Shown here piece after piece: positions 44,134 to 52,880 of a DNA stretch of 64,000 nucleotides (position 1 is the first letter of the stretch; every line of letters begins with the position of its first letter). Location: the NCBI GenBank assembly GCA_049323795.1, contig JBMOOH010000009.1, positions 1 to 64,000 on the forward strand, given 5' to 3'. Position numbers and translations under genes: made by a program. This stretch comes from JAOADN01 sp049323795 (GTDB lineage Bacteria > Pseudomonadota > Alphaproteobacteria > Rhodobacterales > Rhodobacteraceae). Under the pieces are notes generated by a model, which saw nothing but the letters and a program-made list of their open reading frames with translations, ran no database searches and was not told the DNA's origin.

Positions 44134-44159
44134 ACCCGCCATACGATCGTATGGCGGGT
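44134..44159. repeat. 26-bp perfect palindrome after gltD
   Basis: Arms ACCCGCCATACGA and TCGTATGGCGGGT are exact reverse complements with no centre spacer. It starts 52 bp after the gltD stop and ends 57 bp before the next gene. There is no T-tract after it, so it may be a protein-binding site or a stem that protects the gltD mRNA end. Confidence 0.9.
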
Positions 44160-44215
44160 ACCATGTCAGTTCCGCAGAGAGGGACAGAATCATTGACGTT
44201 ATGGAGGCGGGGCAA

Positions 44216-44950
44216 ATGAAGCGCGTTGCAGGCCGGGCGAAGCCGACGATGGGAATGGCTGCGGGGGCGGTGGCACTGGTGTGGGGACTGGCCGGCGCGG
44301 GGCCCGTTCTGGCGGCCGACCCCCTGTTCAGGCCGCCGGCCGGGTGCACCGTCTATGCAACCGCCCAGCTTCGCGGCTGCCAGGTCAGCCAGCACTATCG
44401 CTGCGCGGGCGACGCGCCCGGCGACCAGTGGGCGCTCTACCTCGACGGGCAGGGCGCCTTCTACGCCGCGAAGATCGACGCCGAGACGCGCTGGGTCGAA
44501 AGCGTGAGCTTCGACACCGGAGAAACCGACCGCATCGGGACCGAGACGGACCCGGCGTCGTTCACGAACCTCCTTCGGTCGGGCCGCGACGACTTTGACT
44601 TCACCACAGTCAGCTCGACGGGCGAGGAAACCCGCTTCAGGGGCTACGATCAGCTCACGGGCGCGACGGTGATGATCGATGGCGTCGCGCTCGAGCGGAC
44701 GAGGTTCGAGCTCTCGGCCTACGATGCCTCGGGGAAGGAGGTCTGGACGCGGAAGGGCCGGCAGTTCATCCAGCGCGACTGGCGCATCTTCTTTGCCGAC
44801 AGCGAGACGTTCACCAATGCCGCCGGAGAGACCGTCGAAAGGGTCGACACGCCGGTCCGGTTTGCGATGCCGGGCGACAAGGGCTTTCTGTCGACGAAGC
44901 CCGACTACGACTGCGACGTGGTGACGGCAAGCCTCGGGGTCGGCCCGTGA
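44216..44950 (+). CDS. Secreted protein of unknown function
   Basis: This 244-residue protein has a signal peptide (hydrophobic to about residue 33, ending GPVLAA) and no family I recognise. The mature part has several Cys residues (CTVYATAQLRGCQVSQHYRC, then a C-terminal DYDCDVV) and beta-strand-like repeats with many Asp and Thr. It is located between gltD and gltB. Its stop overlaps the start of the GFA gene. A role in glutamate synthesis is not suggested by the sequence. Confidence 0.8.
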   Translation: MKRVAGRAKPTMGMAAGAVALVWGLAGAGPVLAADPLFRPPAGCTVYATAQLRGCQVSQHYRCAGDAPGDQWALYLDGQGAFYAAKIDAETRWVESVSFDTGETDRIGTETDPASFTNLLRSGRDDFDFTTVSSTGEETRFRGYDQLTGATVMIDGVALERTRFELSAYDASGKEVWTRKGRQFIQRDWRIFFADSETFTNAAGETVERVDTPVRFAMPGDKGFLSTKPDYDCDVVTASLGVGP

Positions 44951-45375
44951 TCGAGGGGCGCTGCCTCTGCGGGGCGGTGACGATCCGCGTTTCGGGCGCG
45001 CATGACCCGCGGCCGGGGGCCTGCCATTGCCGGATGTGCCAGCGCTGGTCGGGGGGGCTGTTCCTGTGCTTCAACGCCGAGGCGGACGGGGTGACGGTGG
45101 AGGGGCCGGTGGCGCGGTTCCGGTCCTCGGGCTTCGCCGAGCGGGCGTTCTGTCCGGTCTGCGGCAGCCATCTGTGGATGCGGAACACCGGGGCGGACGC
45201 GGAGGCCTACGAGCTGATGCCCGGGCTGTTCGACGCGGTGCTGAGCGCGCCCCTGCGGTCGGAGGTGTATTCGGACCGTGCGATGGCCTCGGTGCGCCTT
45301 GCGGGCGACCACCGGCGGGCGACACGGGCGGAGTATGAGGCGAAGAACCTCTTCGTTGAAGGAGATGTGCCATGA
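44947..45375 (+). CDS. GFA/CENP-V-type zinc protein
   Basis: This 142-residue protein of the GFA (glutathione-dependent formaldehyde-activating enzyme-like) fold has the metal Cys sets GRCLCGAVTI, ACHCRMCQRWSGG and FCPVCGSHLW. Most family members have no proven formaldehyde activity. The GTG start overlaps the stop of the previous gene and its stop overlaps the gltB start, so it is coupled to gltB. Confidence 0.88.
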   Translation: MIEGRCLCGAVTIRVSGAHDPRPGACHCRMCQRWSGGLFLCFNAEADGVTVEGPVARFRSSGFAERAFCPVCGSHLWMRNTGADAEAYELMPGLFDAVLSAPLRSEVYSDRAMASVRLAGDHRRATRAEYEAKNLFVEGDVP

Positions 45376-48300
45376 CCGACTTCACCGCAGGCTGGATGGC
45401 CGAGGAAGAGGCGCGGCGGACGTGGATGGACGCGCATTCGCTCTACCGGGCGGAGGACGAGCATTCGTCCTGCGGCGTGGGCCTTGTCGTCGCAATCGAC
45501 GGCAGGCCGGGCCGCAAGGTGGTGGAGCACGGGATCGACGCCTTGAAGGCCGTCTGGCACCGGGGTGCGGTCGATGCCGACGGCAAGACGGGCGACGGCG
45601 CGGGCATCCATGTGCAGATCCCGGTCAGGTTCTTCTACGACCAGGTGCGGCGAACCGGGCACGAGCCCGACACGAAGGCGCTGATCGCGGTCGGCCAGGT
45701 GTTCCTGCCGCGCACCGACTTCGGCGCGCAGGAGCGCTGCCGCACGATCGTCGAGACCGAAGTGCTGCGGATGGGGCACTACATCTACGGCTGGCGGCAT
45801 GTGCCGGTGAACACCGAAGTGCTGGGCGAGAAGGCCAACGCCACGCGGCCCGAGATCGAGCAGATCCTCGTGAAGGACCAGAAGGGCCTGGGCGAGGAGG
45901 CGTTCGAGCGCGAGCTCTACATCATCCGCCGCCGGATCGAGAAGGCGGCGCTGGCGGCGCAGATCCCGGGGCTCTACTTCGCGTCGTTCTCGTGCCGGTC
46001 GATCATCTACAAGGGGATGATGCTGGCCGAGCAGGTGGCCGAGTTCTACCCGGACCTCAAGGACGAACGCTTCGAGAGCGCCTTCGCGATCTATCACCAG
46101 CGCTATTCGACGAACACCTTCCCGCAATGGGCCCTGGCGCAGCCGTTCCGCATGCTCGCGCATAACGGCGAGATCAACACGCTCAAGGGCAACATGAACT
46201 GGATGCGGAGCCACGAGATCCGCATGGCCTCGGGCACGTTCGGCGAGGCGGCCGAGGACATCAAGCCGATCATCCCGCCGGGGACATCGGATTCGGGCGC
46301 GCTCGACTCGGTTTTCGAGGTGCTGGTGCGGGCCGGGCGGAACGCGCCGATGGCCAAGACGATGCTGGTGCCCGAGGCCTGGTCGAAGCAGACGACCGGC
46401 ATGCCGAAGGCCTGGGCGGACATGTACGCCTATTGCAACGCGGTGATGGAGCCCTGGGACGGGCCCGCCGCGCTGGCGATGACGGACGGGCGCTGGGTCT
46501 GCGGGGGGCTCGACCGGAACGGCCTCAGGCCGCTGCGCTATGTGGTGACGGGCGATGGCCTCCTCATCGCGGGGTCCGAGGCGGGGATGGTGCCGGTGGA
46601 CGAGACCGTGGTGCGCGAGAAGGGGGCGCTCGGGCCGGGGCAGCTGATCGCCGTCGACATCGCCGAGGGGCGGCTCTACCACGACCGGGAGATCAAGGAC
46701 AAACTGGCCGCCGCGCAGCCCTTCGGCGAGTGGATCGAGAAGGTGGTGGAGCTGAACACGCTGCTGCGCGAGGTGCCCGAGAGGGCGCTGTTCGAGGGGG
46801 CGGAGCTGCGGCGGCGGCAGATCGCGGCGGGCTACACGCTGGAGGAGCTGGAGCAGGTTCTGGCGCCGATGGCCGAGGACGGCAAGGAAATGATCGCCAG
46901 CATGGGCGATGATACCCCGGCGGCGGTGCTGTCGAGCCAGTACAGACCCTTGTCGCACTACTTCCGGCAGAACTTCAGCCAGGTGACGAACCCGCCCATC
47001 GACTCGCTCCGCGAGAGCCGGGTGATGAGCCTGAAGACGCGCTTCGGCAACCTGAAGAACGTGCTCGACGAAAGCTCGGCCCAGACGGAGATCCTGGTGC
47101 TGGAAAGCCCGTTCATCGCGAACGCCGAGTTCGAGGTGATGGTCGCGCAGTTCGGCGGGCAGGTGGCGATGATCGACTGCACCTTCGGGCACGGGCAGGA
47201 TGCGCTCCGCCTGGGGCTGGAGCGCATCCGGGCCGAGGCCGAGGACGCGGTGCGGTCGGGCGCGGGGCACATCGTGCTGACCGACCAGCATCAGGGGCCG
47301 GACAGGATCGCCATGCCGATGATCCTCGCCACCAGCGCGGTGCACAGCTGGCTGACGCGGAAGGGCCTGCGCACCTTCTGTTCGGTCAACGTGCGGTCGG
47401 CCGAGTGCATCGACCCGCATTACTTCGCGGTGCTGATCGGCTGCGGCGCGACGACGGTCAACGCCTATCTGGCGCAGGATTCGATCGCCGACCGGCACCG
47501 GCGCGGGCTGATCGAGGGCGCCTTCATCGACGGGATGCGGCGCTACCGCGACGCGATCGACGCAGGGCTTCTCAAGATCATGTCGAAGATGGGGATTTCG
47601 GTCATCTCGAGCTATCGCGGCGGGCTGAACTTCGAGGCCGTGGGCCTGAGCCGCGCGATGGTGGCCGAGTATTTCCCGGGCATGCAGAGCCGCATTTCGG
47701 GCATCGGTGTCGCGGGCATCCAGCAGGAGATGGAAGAGGTCCACGCCAGGGGCTGGAAGGGCGGCGCGGACGTGCTGCCGGTCGGCGGCTTCTACAAGGC
47801 GCGGGCGAAAGGCGAGAAGCACGCCTGGGAAGCGCAGACCATGCACATGCTGCAATCGGCCTGCGACCGGGCGTCCTACGACCTGTGGAAGCAGTATTCG
47901 GCCGCGATGCGGGCAAACCCGCCGATCCACATCCGCGACCTTCTGGACATCAAGGCCAAGGGCAGGCCGGTGCCGATCGAGGAGGTCGAAAGCATCACCT
48001 CGATCCGGAAGCGCTTCGTGACGCCGGGCATGTCGCTCGGGGCGCTGTCGCCCGAGGCGCACAAGACGCTCAACATCGCGATGAACCGGATCGGCGCGAA
48101 GTCGGACTCAGGCGAAGGCGGCGAGGACCCGGCGCATTTCACGCCGGAACCGAACGGCGACAACCCGTCGGCCAAGATCAAGCAGGTGGCGTCGGGGCGC
48201 TTCGGCGTGACGGCGGAATACCTGAACGCCTGCGAGGAGCTGGAGATCAAGGTCGCGCAGGGCGCGAAGCCCGGCGAGGGCGGGCAGCTTCCCGGCATCA

Positions 48301-49904
48301 AGGTCACGAAGCTGATCGCACGGCTCAGGCATTCGACGCCGGGGGTGACGCTGATCTCGCCCCCGCCGCACCATGACATCTATTCCATCGAGGACCTGGC
48401 GCAGTTGATCTACGACCTGAAGCAGATCAACCCGCGCGCGAAGGTGACGGTGAAGCTCGTCTCCTCGTCGGGTGTGGGCACGATTGCTGCCGGCGTCGCG
48501 AAGGCCAGGGCCGACATCATCCTGATCTCGGGCCACAACGGCGGCACCGGTGCCTCGCCCGCGACCTCGATCAAGTATGCGGGCCTGCCCTGGGAGATGG
48601 GGCTGACCGAGGCGCATCAGGTTCTGGCCATGAACCGCCTGCGCGACCGGATCACGCTGCGCACCGACGGGGGCCTGCGGACGGGACGCGACATCGTGAT
48701 CGCCGCGATGATGGGGGCCGAGGAATACGGGATCGGCACGGCCGCGCTGATCGCGATGGGCTGCATCATGGTCCGCCAGTGCCAGTCGAACACCTGCCCT
48801 GTCGGCGTCTGCACCCAGGACGAGCGCCTGCGGGCGAAGTTCACCGGCACGGCGGACAAGGTGGTGAACCTCATCACCTTCTACGCGCAGGAGGTGCGCG
48901 AGATCCTGGCCTCGATCGGCGCGCGGTCGATGGACGAGATCATCGGGCGCGCGGACCTTCTGACGCAGGTGTCGCGCGGGGCGGCGCATCTGGACGATCT
49001 GGACCTCAACCCGCTCCTCATCACCGTCGATGGGGCGGAGAAGATCGTCTACGACCGGTCGAAGCCGCGGAACGCGGTGCCCGACACGCTCGATGCCGAG
49101 ATCGTCAAGGACGGCGCGCGGTTCTTCGAGGACGGCGAGAAGATGCAGCTTTCCTATGCCGTGCGGAACACCCACCGCACCATCGGGACGCGCGCGTCGA
49201 GCCATATCGTGCGGAAGTTCGGGATGCGGAACGGCCTGCAACCCGACCACCTGACGGTGAAGCTGACCGGGTCCTGCGGGCAGTCGCTCGGCGCCTTCGC
49301 GGCCCCGGGGCTGAAGATCGAGGTGATGGGCGACGCCAACGACTACGTGGGCAAGGGCCTGTCGGGCGGGATCATCACCGTCCGGCCGCACATGTCCTCG
49401 CCGCTCGTGGCGGCCGAGAACACGATCATCGGCAACACCGTCCTCTACGGAGCGACGGACGGCTACCTCTTCGCCGCCGGCCGCGCGGGCGAGCGCTTCG
49501 CGGTCCGGAACTCGGGCGCGAAGGTGGTGGTCGAGGGCTGCGGGTCGAACGGCTGCGAGTACATGACGGGCGGCGTCGCCGTGATCCTCGGCCGGATCGG
49601 GGCGAACTTCGGGGCGGGGATGACCGGCGGGATGGCCTATGTCCACGACCCCGAGGGCGTGGCGCGGGACTACATGAACATGGAGTCGATCGTCGCCGTG
49701 CCGGTCGTCCACCCGCACTGGGAGGCGCAGCTCCGCGGCCTGATCGCGCGCCACGAGGCCGAGACGGGCAGCCTGCGGGCGACGCAGATCCTGTCCGACT
49801 GGGACCGCGCAGGGCGCGCCTTCGTGCAGGTCTGCCCGAAGGAGATGCTGGCGCTTCTGCCGGTGCCGCTGACGGACGAGCCGCAGGCGGTTGCGGGGGA
49901 GTAG
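45372..49904 (+). CDS. gltB: Glutamate synthase (NADPH) large subunit
   Basis: This 1510-residue protein has an N-terminal class II glutamine amidotransferase domain whose catalytic Cys34 (EDEHSSCGVG) would become residue 1 after removal of a 33-residue propeptide, a central domain, an FMN-binding synthase domain (ISGHNGGTGASP near residue 1055), a [3Fe-4S] Cys set (CIMVRQCQSNTCPVGVC near residue 1131) and a C-terminal beta-helix. It makes glutamate from glutamine and 2-oxoglutarate with GltD. The start overlaps the GFA gene stop. A MazF-type toxin gene ends 8 bp after it on the other strand. Confidence 0.98.
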   Translation: MTDFTAGWMAEEEARRTWMDAHSLYRAEDEHSSCGVGLVVAIDGRPGRKVVEHGIDALKAVWHRGAVDADGKTGDGAGIHVQIPVRFFYDQVRRTGHEPDTKALIAVGQVFLPRTDFGAQERCRTIVETEVLRMGHYIYGWRHVPVNTEVLGEKANATRPEIEQILVKDQKGLGEEAFERELYIIRRRIEKAALAAQIPGLYFASFSCRSIIYKGMMLAEQVAEFYPDLKDERFESAFAIYHQRYSTNTFPQWALAQPFRMLAHNGEINTLKGNMNWMRSHEIRMASGTFGEAAEDIKPIIPPGTSDSGALDSVFEVLVRAGRNAPMAKTMLVPEAWSKQTTGMPKAWADMYAYCNAVMEPWDGPAALAMTDGRWVCGGLDRNGLRPLRYVVTGDGLLIAGSEAGMVPVDETVVREKGALGPGQLIAVDIAEGRLYHDREIKDKLAAAQPFGEWIEKVVELNTLLREVPERALFEGAELRRRQIAAGYTLEELEQVLAPMAEDGKEMIASMGDDTPAAVLSSQYRPLSHYFRQNFSQVTNPPIDSLRESRVMSLKTRFGNLKNVLDESSAQTEILVLESPFIANAEFEVMVAQFGGQVAMIDCTFGHGQDALRLGLERIRAEAEDAVRSGAGHIVLTDQHQGPDRIAMPMILATSAVHSWLTRKGLRTFCSVNVRSAECIDPHYFAVLIGCGATTVNAYLAQDSIADRHRRGLIEGAFIDGMRRYRDAIDAGLLKIMSKMGISVISSYRGGLNFEAVGLSRAMVAEYFPGMQSRISGIGVAGIQQEMEEVHARGWKGGADVLPVGGFYKARAKGEKHAWEAQTMHMLQSACDRASYDLWKQYSAAMRANPPIHIRDLLDIKAKGRPVPIEEVESITSIRKRFVTPGMSLGALSPEAHKTLNIAMNRIGAKSDSGEGGEDPAHFTPEPNGDNPSAKIKQVASGRFGVTAEYLNACEELEIKVAQGAKPGEGGQLPGIKVTKLIARLRHSTPGVTLISPPPHHDIYSIEDLAQLIYDLKQINPRAKVTVKLVSSSGVGTIAAGVAKARADIILISGHNGGTGASPATSIKYAGLPWEMGLTEAHQVLAMNRLRDRITLRTDGGLRTGRDIVIAAMMGAEEYGIGTAALIAMGCIMVRQCQSNTCPVGVCTQDERLRAKFTGTADKVVNLITFYAQEVREILASIGARSMDEIIGRADLLTQVSRGAAHLDDLDLNPLLITVDGAEKIVYDRSKPRNAVPDTLDAEIVKDGARFFEDGEKMQLSYAVRNTHRTIGTRASSHIVRKFGMRNGLQPDHLTVKLTGSCGQSLGAFAAPGLKIEVMGDANDYVGKGLSGGIITVRPHMSSPLVAAENTIIGNTVLYGATDGYLFAAGRAGERFAVRNSGAKVVVEGCGSNGCEYMTGGVAVILGRIGANFGAGMTGGMAYVHDPEGVARDYMNMESIVAVPVVHPHWEAQLRGLIARHEAETGSLRATQILSDWDRAGRAFVQVCPKEMLALLPVPLTDEPQAVAGE

Positions 49905-49912
49905 ACTGCGCC

Positions 49913-50245
49913 TCAGAAGCCCGCGCAGGCCTGGAGCGCGATGCGGGCGACCGCTGCATCGCGGGACGACAGCCGACCGACGGCACGGATCACCCGGTCC
50001 GCGTCGATCGTTGCGATCTTGCTTGCCCGCAGGATCGAGGCGACCGGCAGTCCCGCGTCGGGCAGGTCGGCGATGACCGCATCGCCGATCTGAGAGGGGG
50101 AGGCCGACGTGATCATCGCCACCCAAACCCTGCCGAGCGTCTCAACCACGTCCTCATGCGAGACCACGAGCGCGGGCCGGCGCTTTTCGCTCAGCCGGTC
50201 GCTGTAGGGGAACGGAACGACGACGACGTCGAAGGCGCAGAGCAT
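49913..50245 (-). CDS. MazF/PemK-type toxin
   Basis: This 110-residue protein has the MazF N-terminus FDVVVVPFPYSDRLSEKRRPALVVSH and the KIATIDADRVIRAVGRLS region that matches the C-terminal strand of endoribonuclease toxins. MazF cuts mRNA at short sequences. The start ATG at 50245 overlaps the stop of the upstream gene (ATGA), the usual antitoxin-toxin coupling. It lies convergent to gltB. Confidence 0.85.
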   Translation of the reverse strand: MLCAFDVVVVPFPYSDRLSEKRRPALVVSHEDVVETLGRVWVAMITSASPSQIGDAVIADLPDAGLPVASILRASKIATIDADRVIRAVGRLSSRDAAVARIALQACAGF

Positions 50246-50586
50246 CAGAGCGCGCTGTAGGCGGCGTCGTCGTCGGCGCTCGACCATTCGCCGAATGATG
50301 CGAAGGGATCATCCTCGGCGGGCTCGATGATCTCGATCTCGGCCGAACTGATGAGGTTCGGTTGCCCGGTGATGTCGCCCCGCATCCGGAGCGACACGCC
50401 GCCCCGACGCAGGCGCGCCACCACGGCAGCCGGATCCTTCACGTAGAACTGGTTCACCGCCTTGTTGTGCTGCGGGTCCACGCCCCGGTCGGCCAAGATG
50501 AAGTAGCCGTCCGCGTTCTTCATCGGCAGGAAGGTTTCGGTGCGCCCGTCGGGGAGGGTGCGCTGGCGGCGGATGATGGGGTCCAT
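50245..50586 (-). CDS. Putative antitoxin partner of the MazF-type toxin
   Basis: This 113-residue protein precedes and overlaps the toxin gene. It has an acidic C-terminus (EIIEPAEDDPFASFGEWSSADDD) typical of toxin-wrapping antitoxin tails. The N-terminal part (MDPIIRRQRTLPDGRTETFL) is not a standard MazE AbrB fold that I can recognise. The start at 50586 was chosen over longer forms because upstream lies a promoter-like segment with TATACT at 50623-50628. Confidence 0.7.
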   Translation of the reverse strand: MDPIIRRQRTLPDGRTETFLPMKNADGYFILADRGVDPQHNKAVNQFYVKDPAAVVARLRRGGVSLRMRGDITGQPNLISSAEIEIIEPAEDDPFASFGEWSSADDDAAYSAL

Positions 50587-50622
50587 CCTTGCTTCCCTCT
50601 TGGCAATGTTGGCAGTACGGGA

Positions 50623-50628
50623 AGTATA
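50623..50628 (-). promoter_or_regulatory. Candidate -10 box of the toxin-antitoxin operon
   Basis: On the minus strand TATACT lies about 37 bp before the antitoxin start within an AT-rich patch. The -35 region is not clear. Antitoxin autoregulation at this place would be normal for the family. Confidence 0.35.
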
Positions 50629-50726
50629 GCAAACCTTGCAAATAGCGTCGAGCCAGATACCAGCACCTGTGTGGAACCGCAGCGGACCAGGTAGGTTGGT
50701 GCAGTATCCAAGCAAGGAGACCCGAA

Positions 50727-51275
50727 ATGTCCGACCTGATCGTCGTCGCCTTTCCCGACGAAGCCACGGCCTTCGAAATGAGGGCCGAACTGATGAGGAT
50801 GCAGCGCGAATACCTGATCGAGATGGAAGACGTGGCGGTGGTGACGCGCGAACCGGGCGGAGACGTCCAGCTGCACCAGGCCGTGAACCTGACGAAGGCC
50901 GGCGCGATCGGCGGAGGGATGTGGGGGGCGCTGATCGGGCTTCTGTTCCTGAACCCCCTCCTGGGCGCGGCGGCGGGCGCGGCGACAGGCGCGCTCGCGG
51001 GCCGCTATACCGATGTCGGGATCAGCGACGACTTCCTGCGCGATGTCGGGCGGTCGCTCGGGACCGGAGGCTCGGCCGTCTGCGTGCTCATCCGGAAGAT
51101 GACGGGCGACAAGGTGGCCGAACGGCTGTCCCGGCTGAAGGTCCGGGGCCGGGTCATCCAGACCTCGCTGTCGACCGAGGCGGAGATGAAGCTGCGCGCC
51201 ATGCTCGAACCGGTGCAGCCGATGAGCGCGGGCGCGGACCAGCTCGGGCGCGGCACGCAGGGAACCGGGCCCTGA
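50727..51275 (+). CDS. DUF1269-family membrane protein
   Basis: This 182-residue protein has a soluble N-terminus (VAFPDEATAFEMRAELMRMQ) and a Gly/Ala-rich hydrophobic hairpin at residues about 60-92 (GGGMWGALIGLLFLNPLLGAAAGAATGAL), the DUF1269 pattern. Function is unknown. It has an AAGGAG ribosome-binding site and stands alone. Confidence 0.85.
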   Translation: MSDLIVVAFPDEATAFEMRAELMRMQREYLIEMEDVAVVTREPGGDVQLHQAVNLTKAGAIGGGMWGALIGLLFLNPLLGAAAGAATGALAGRYTDVGISDDFLRDVGRSLGTGGSAVCVLIRKMTGDKVAERLSRLKVRGRVIQTSLSTEAEMKLRAMLEPVQPMSAGADQLGRGTQGTGP

Positions 51276-51325
51276 CCGGCGCCGATCCTTGACGCCCGGT
51301 GCCGCCGCCGCTCTAACGGCGGGAG

Positions 51326-52063
51326 ATGACGAAACGCGCCGCCCCCCGTAGGAAGAAGACCGCCGCAGATGCCGCAGCCGCAGCCGGCGGGCCGCTCCGC
51401 CGCGGGTTGCGGGCCGCCGGACGGGGCCTGGCGCTGGCCGGCGCCATGCTCGTGCTGCTTGTGGCGCTCTTCTCCTTCGTGAACCCGCCGCGCGGGATCT
51501 ACATGCTGTCCGAGACCTGGCGGCTCGGCGGGATCGAAAGGGACTGGGTGCCGATCGGGGACATGGCGCCCGCCATGGCCCGCTCGGTGGTGGCGGCCGA
51601 GGATGCCAACTTCTGCCTGCACTGGGGGTTCGACATGGCCGAGATCCGCAGGGCACTGAAGGCCGGCGAGAACCGCGGGGCGTCGACCATCACGCAGCAG
51701 GTGGTGAAGAATGTCTTCCTCTGGCAGGGCCGAAGCTGGGCCAGGAAGGCGATGGAGGCGGTGCTGACGCCGGTGGTCGAGCTCTTCTGGTCGAAGCGGC
51801 GGATCGTCGAGGTCTATCTCAACGTCGCCGAGATGGGCGAGGGCGTGTTCGGCGCAGAGGCGGCGGCGCGGTACTATTTCGGCGTCTCCGCCCGGGACCT
51901 GTCGCCCGCGCAGGCCGCGCGGCTGGCGGCGGTGCTGCCCGATCCGAAGGACCGCAACCCCGCGACGCCCTCGGGATTCCTCCGCAGGCGCGCCGCACAG
52001 ATCGCCTCGGGCGCAGAGACCATCGCGGCCGACGGCCGCGCGGCCTGTTTCGAAGGGCCCTGA
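51326..52063 (+). CDS. mtgA: Monofunctional peptidoglycan glycosyltransferase MtgA
   Basis: This 245-residue GT51 enzyme has one N-terminal membrane segment (residues about 33-53) and the family motifs AAEDANFCLHWGFD (catalytic Glu near residue 92), GASTITQQVVKN near residue 115 and RRIVEVYLNVAEMG near residue 152. It polymerises lipid II without a transpeptidase domain. Its N-terminus is Lys/Arg-rich and faces the cytoplasm. A GST gene follows after 90 bp. Confidence 0.95.
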   Translation: MTKRAAPRRKKTAADAAAAAGGPLRRGLRAAGRGLALAGAMLVLLVALFSFVNPPRGIYMLSETWRLGGIERDWVPIGDMAPAMARSVVAAEDANFCLHWGFDMAEIRRALKAGENRGASTITQQVVKNVFLWQGRSWARKAMEAVLTPVVELFWSKRRIVEVYLNVAEMGEGVFGAEAAARYYFGVSARDLSPAQAARLAAVLPDPKDRNPATPSGFLRRRAAQIASGAETIAADGRAACFEGP

Positions 52064-52153
52064 AGGCCGCCCATTGAATCCGGTCCCGCCTTCCGTCATT
52101 CAGGGGACATCGAAAAGCGCCCCCGAGCGCGCGCCCCCGAGGATCGACCACCG

Positions 52154-52819
52154 ATGGCCCGGCTCTACCACGTCCCGTTGTCGCCCTTCTGCCGCAAGGT
52201 CCGCCTGACGCTCGCCGAGAAGCGGATCGAGGTGGAGCTGGTCGAGGAGCGCTACTGGGAACAGGGACAGGAGTTCCTCCGCCGCAACCCGGCGGGGAAG
52301 GTGCCCGTCCTGAAGCTCGACAACCGCACGATGAGCGAAAGCCAGGCGATCTGCGAGTATCTGGACGAAACGGTGCCGGTGCCGGCGCTGATGCCGCGCA
52401 GCCCCGAGGGGCGCTACGAGGTGCGGCGGCTCTGCGCGTGGTTCGACGACAAGTTCCACGGGGAAGTCACGGCGAACCTGCTCTACGAGCGGGTGAACAA
52501 GAAGATCATGGGCCTCGGCTACCCGGAATCGAAGAACGTCAAGACCGGGGCGCAGAAGATCAAGTACCACCTCGACTATCTGGGCTGGCTTCTCGACCAG
52601 CGGCGGTGGCTGGCGGGCAACGACATGACGCTCGCCGACTTCACGGCGGCGGCGCATCTGTCGAGCCTCGACTACATCAGCGATGTGGACTGGGACCGGC
52701 AGGCGAACGTCAAGGAATGGTACGCCAAGATCAAGTCGCGGCCGGCGTTCCGGTCGCTCCTGGCCGACCAGATCCCGGGCTTCCCGCCGCCGGCGCATTA
52801 TGCCGACCTGGATTTCTGA
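52154..52819 (+). CDS. Glutathione S-transferase family protein
   Basis: This 221-residue protein has a thioredoxin-like N-terminal domain with SPFCRKVRLTLAEK, the cis-Pro loop GKVPVLKLDN and ESQAICEYLDE glutathione-binding motif near residue 60, and an all-helical C-terminal half with AGNDMTLADFTAAAHLSSLDYI. The Ser/Cys pair near residue 10 may be the catalytic site. Substrate unknown. It precedes a strong stem-loop and queG. Confidence 0.88.
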   Translation: MARLYHVPLSPFCRKVRLTLAEKRIEVELVEERYWEQGQEFLRRNPAGKVPVLKLDNRTMSESQAICEYLDETVPVPALMPRSPEGRYEVRRLCAWFDDKFHGEVTANLLYERVNKKIMGLGYPESKNVKTGAQKIKYHLDYLGWLLDQRRWLAGNDMTLADFTAAAHLSSLDYISDVDWDRQANVKEWYAKIKSRPAFRSLLADQIPGFPPPAHYADLDF

Positions 52820-52827
52820 CCGGACCG

Positions 52828-52850
52828 CCGGGGGACGTCGCGTCCCCCGG
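52828..52850 (+). terminator. Strong stem-loop between GST gene and queG
   Basis: A perfect 10-bp stem (CCGGGGGACG with CGTCCCCCGG) encloses a 3-base loop. It is followed by GGGATATTTGG and then the queG start, with no T-run. It may end or weaken the upstream transcript. The GGGATATnTGG tail also appears at 58364. Confidence 0.5.
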
Positions 52851-52880
52851 GCCCCCTGCGGGATATTTGGGCCAAGATGA
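52851..52880 (+). repeat. Copy 1 of a GC-stem/GGGATATnTGGnCCA intergenic motif
   Basis: The stretch GCGGGATATTTGGGCCAAG just before and into the queG start resembles GGCGGGGATATCTGGACCAG at 58361-58380 before the deacetylase-family gene. Motifs of this form are common between genes in Rhodobacteraceae genomes from general knowledge; the role is not settled. Confidence 0.55.

Noticed and set aside
44134..44159. The 26-bp palindrome as a standard rho-independent terminator of gltD
   Set aside because: No run of T follows and the centre is spacerless and AT-containing, so the usual hairpin-plus-U-tract is missing.
45207..48062. A 951-codon open frame antisense to gltB
   Set aside because: It is a long shadow frame caused by high GC and codon bias; its translation is low-complexity, rich in Arg, His and Asp, and lies opposite a clear gltB.
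48108..50126. A 672-codon open frame antisense to the end of gltB
   Set aside because: Same reason: biased composition, no motif, and it covers conserved gltB sequence on the other strand.
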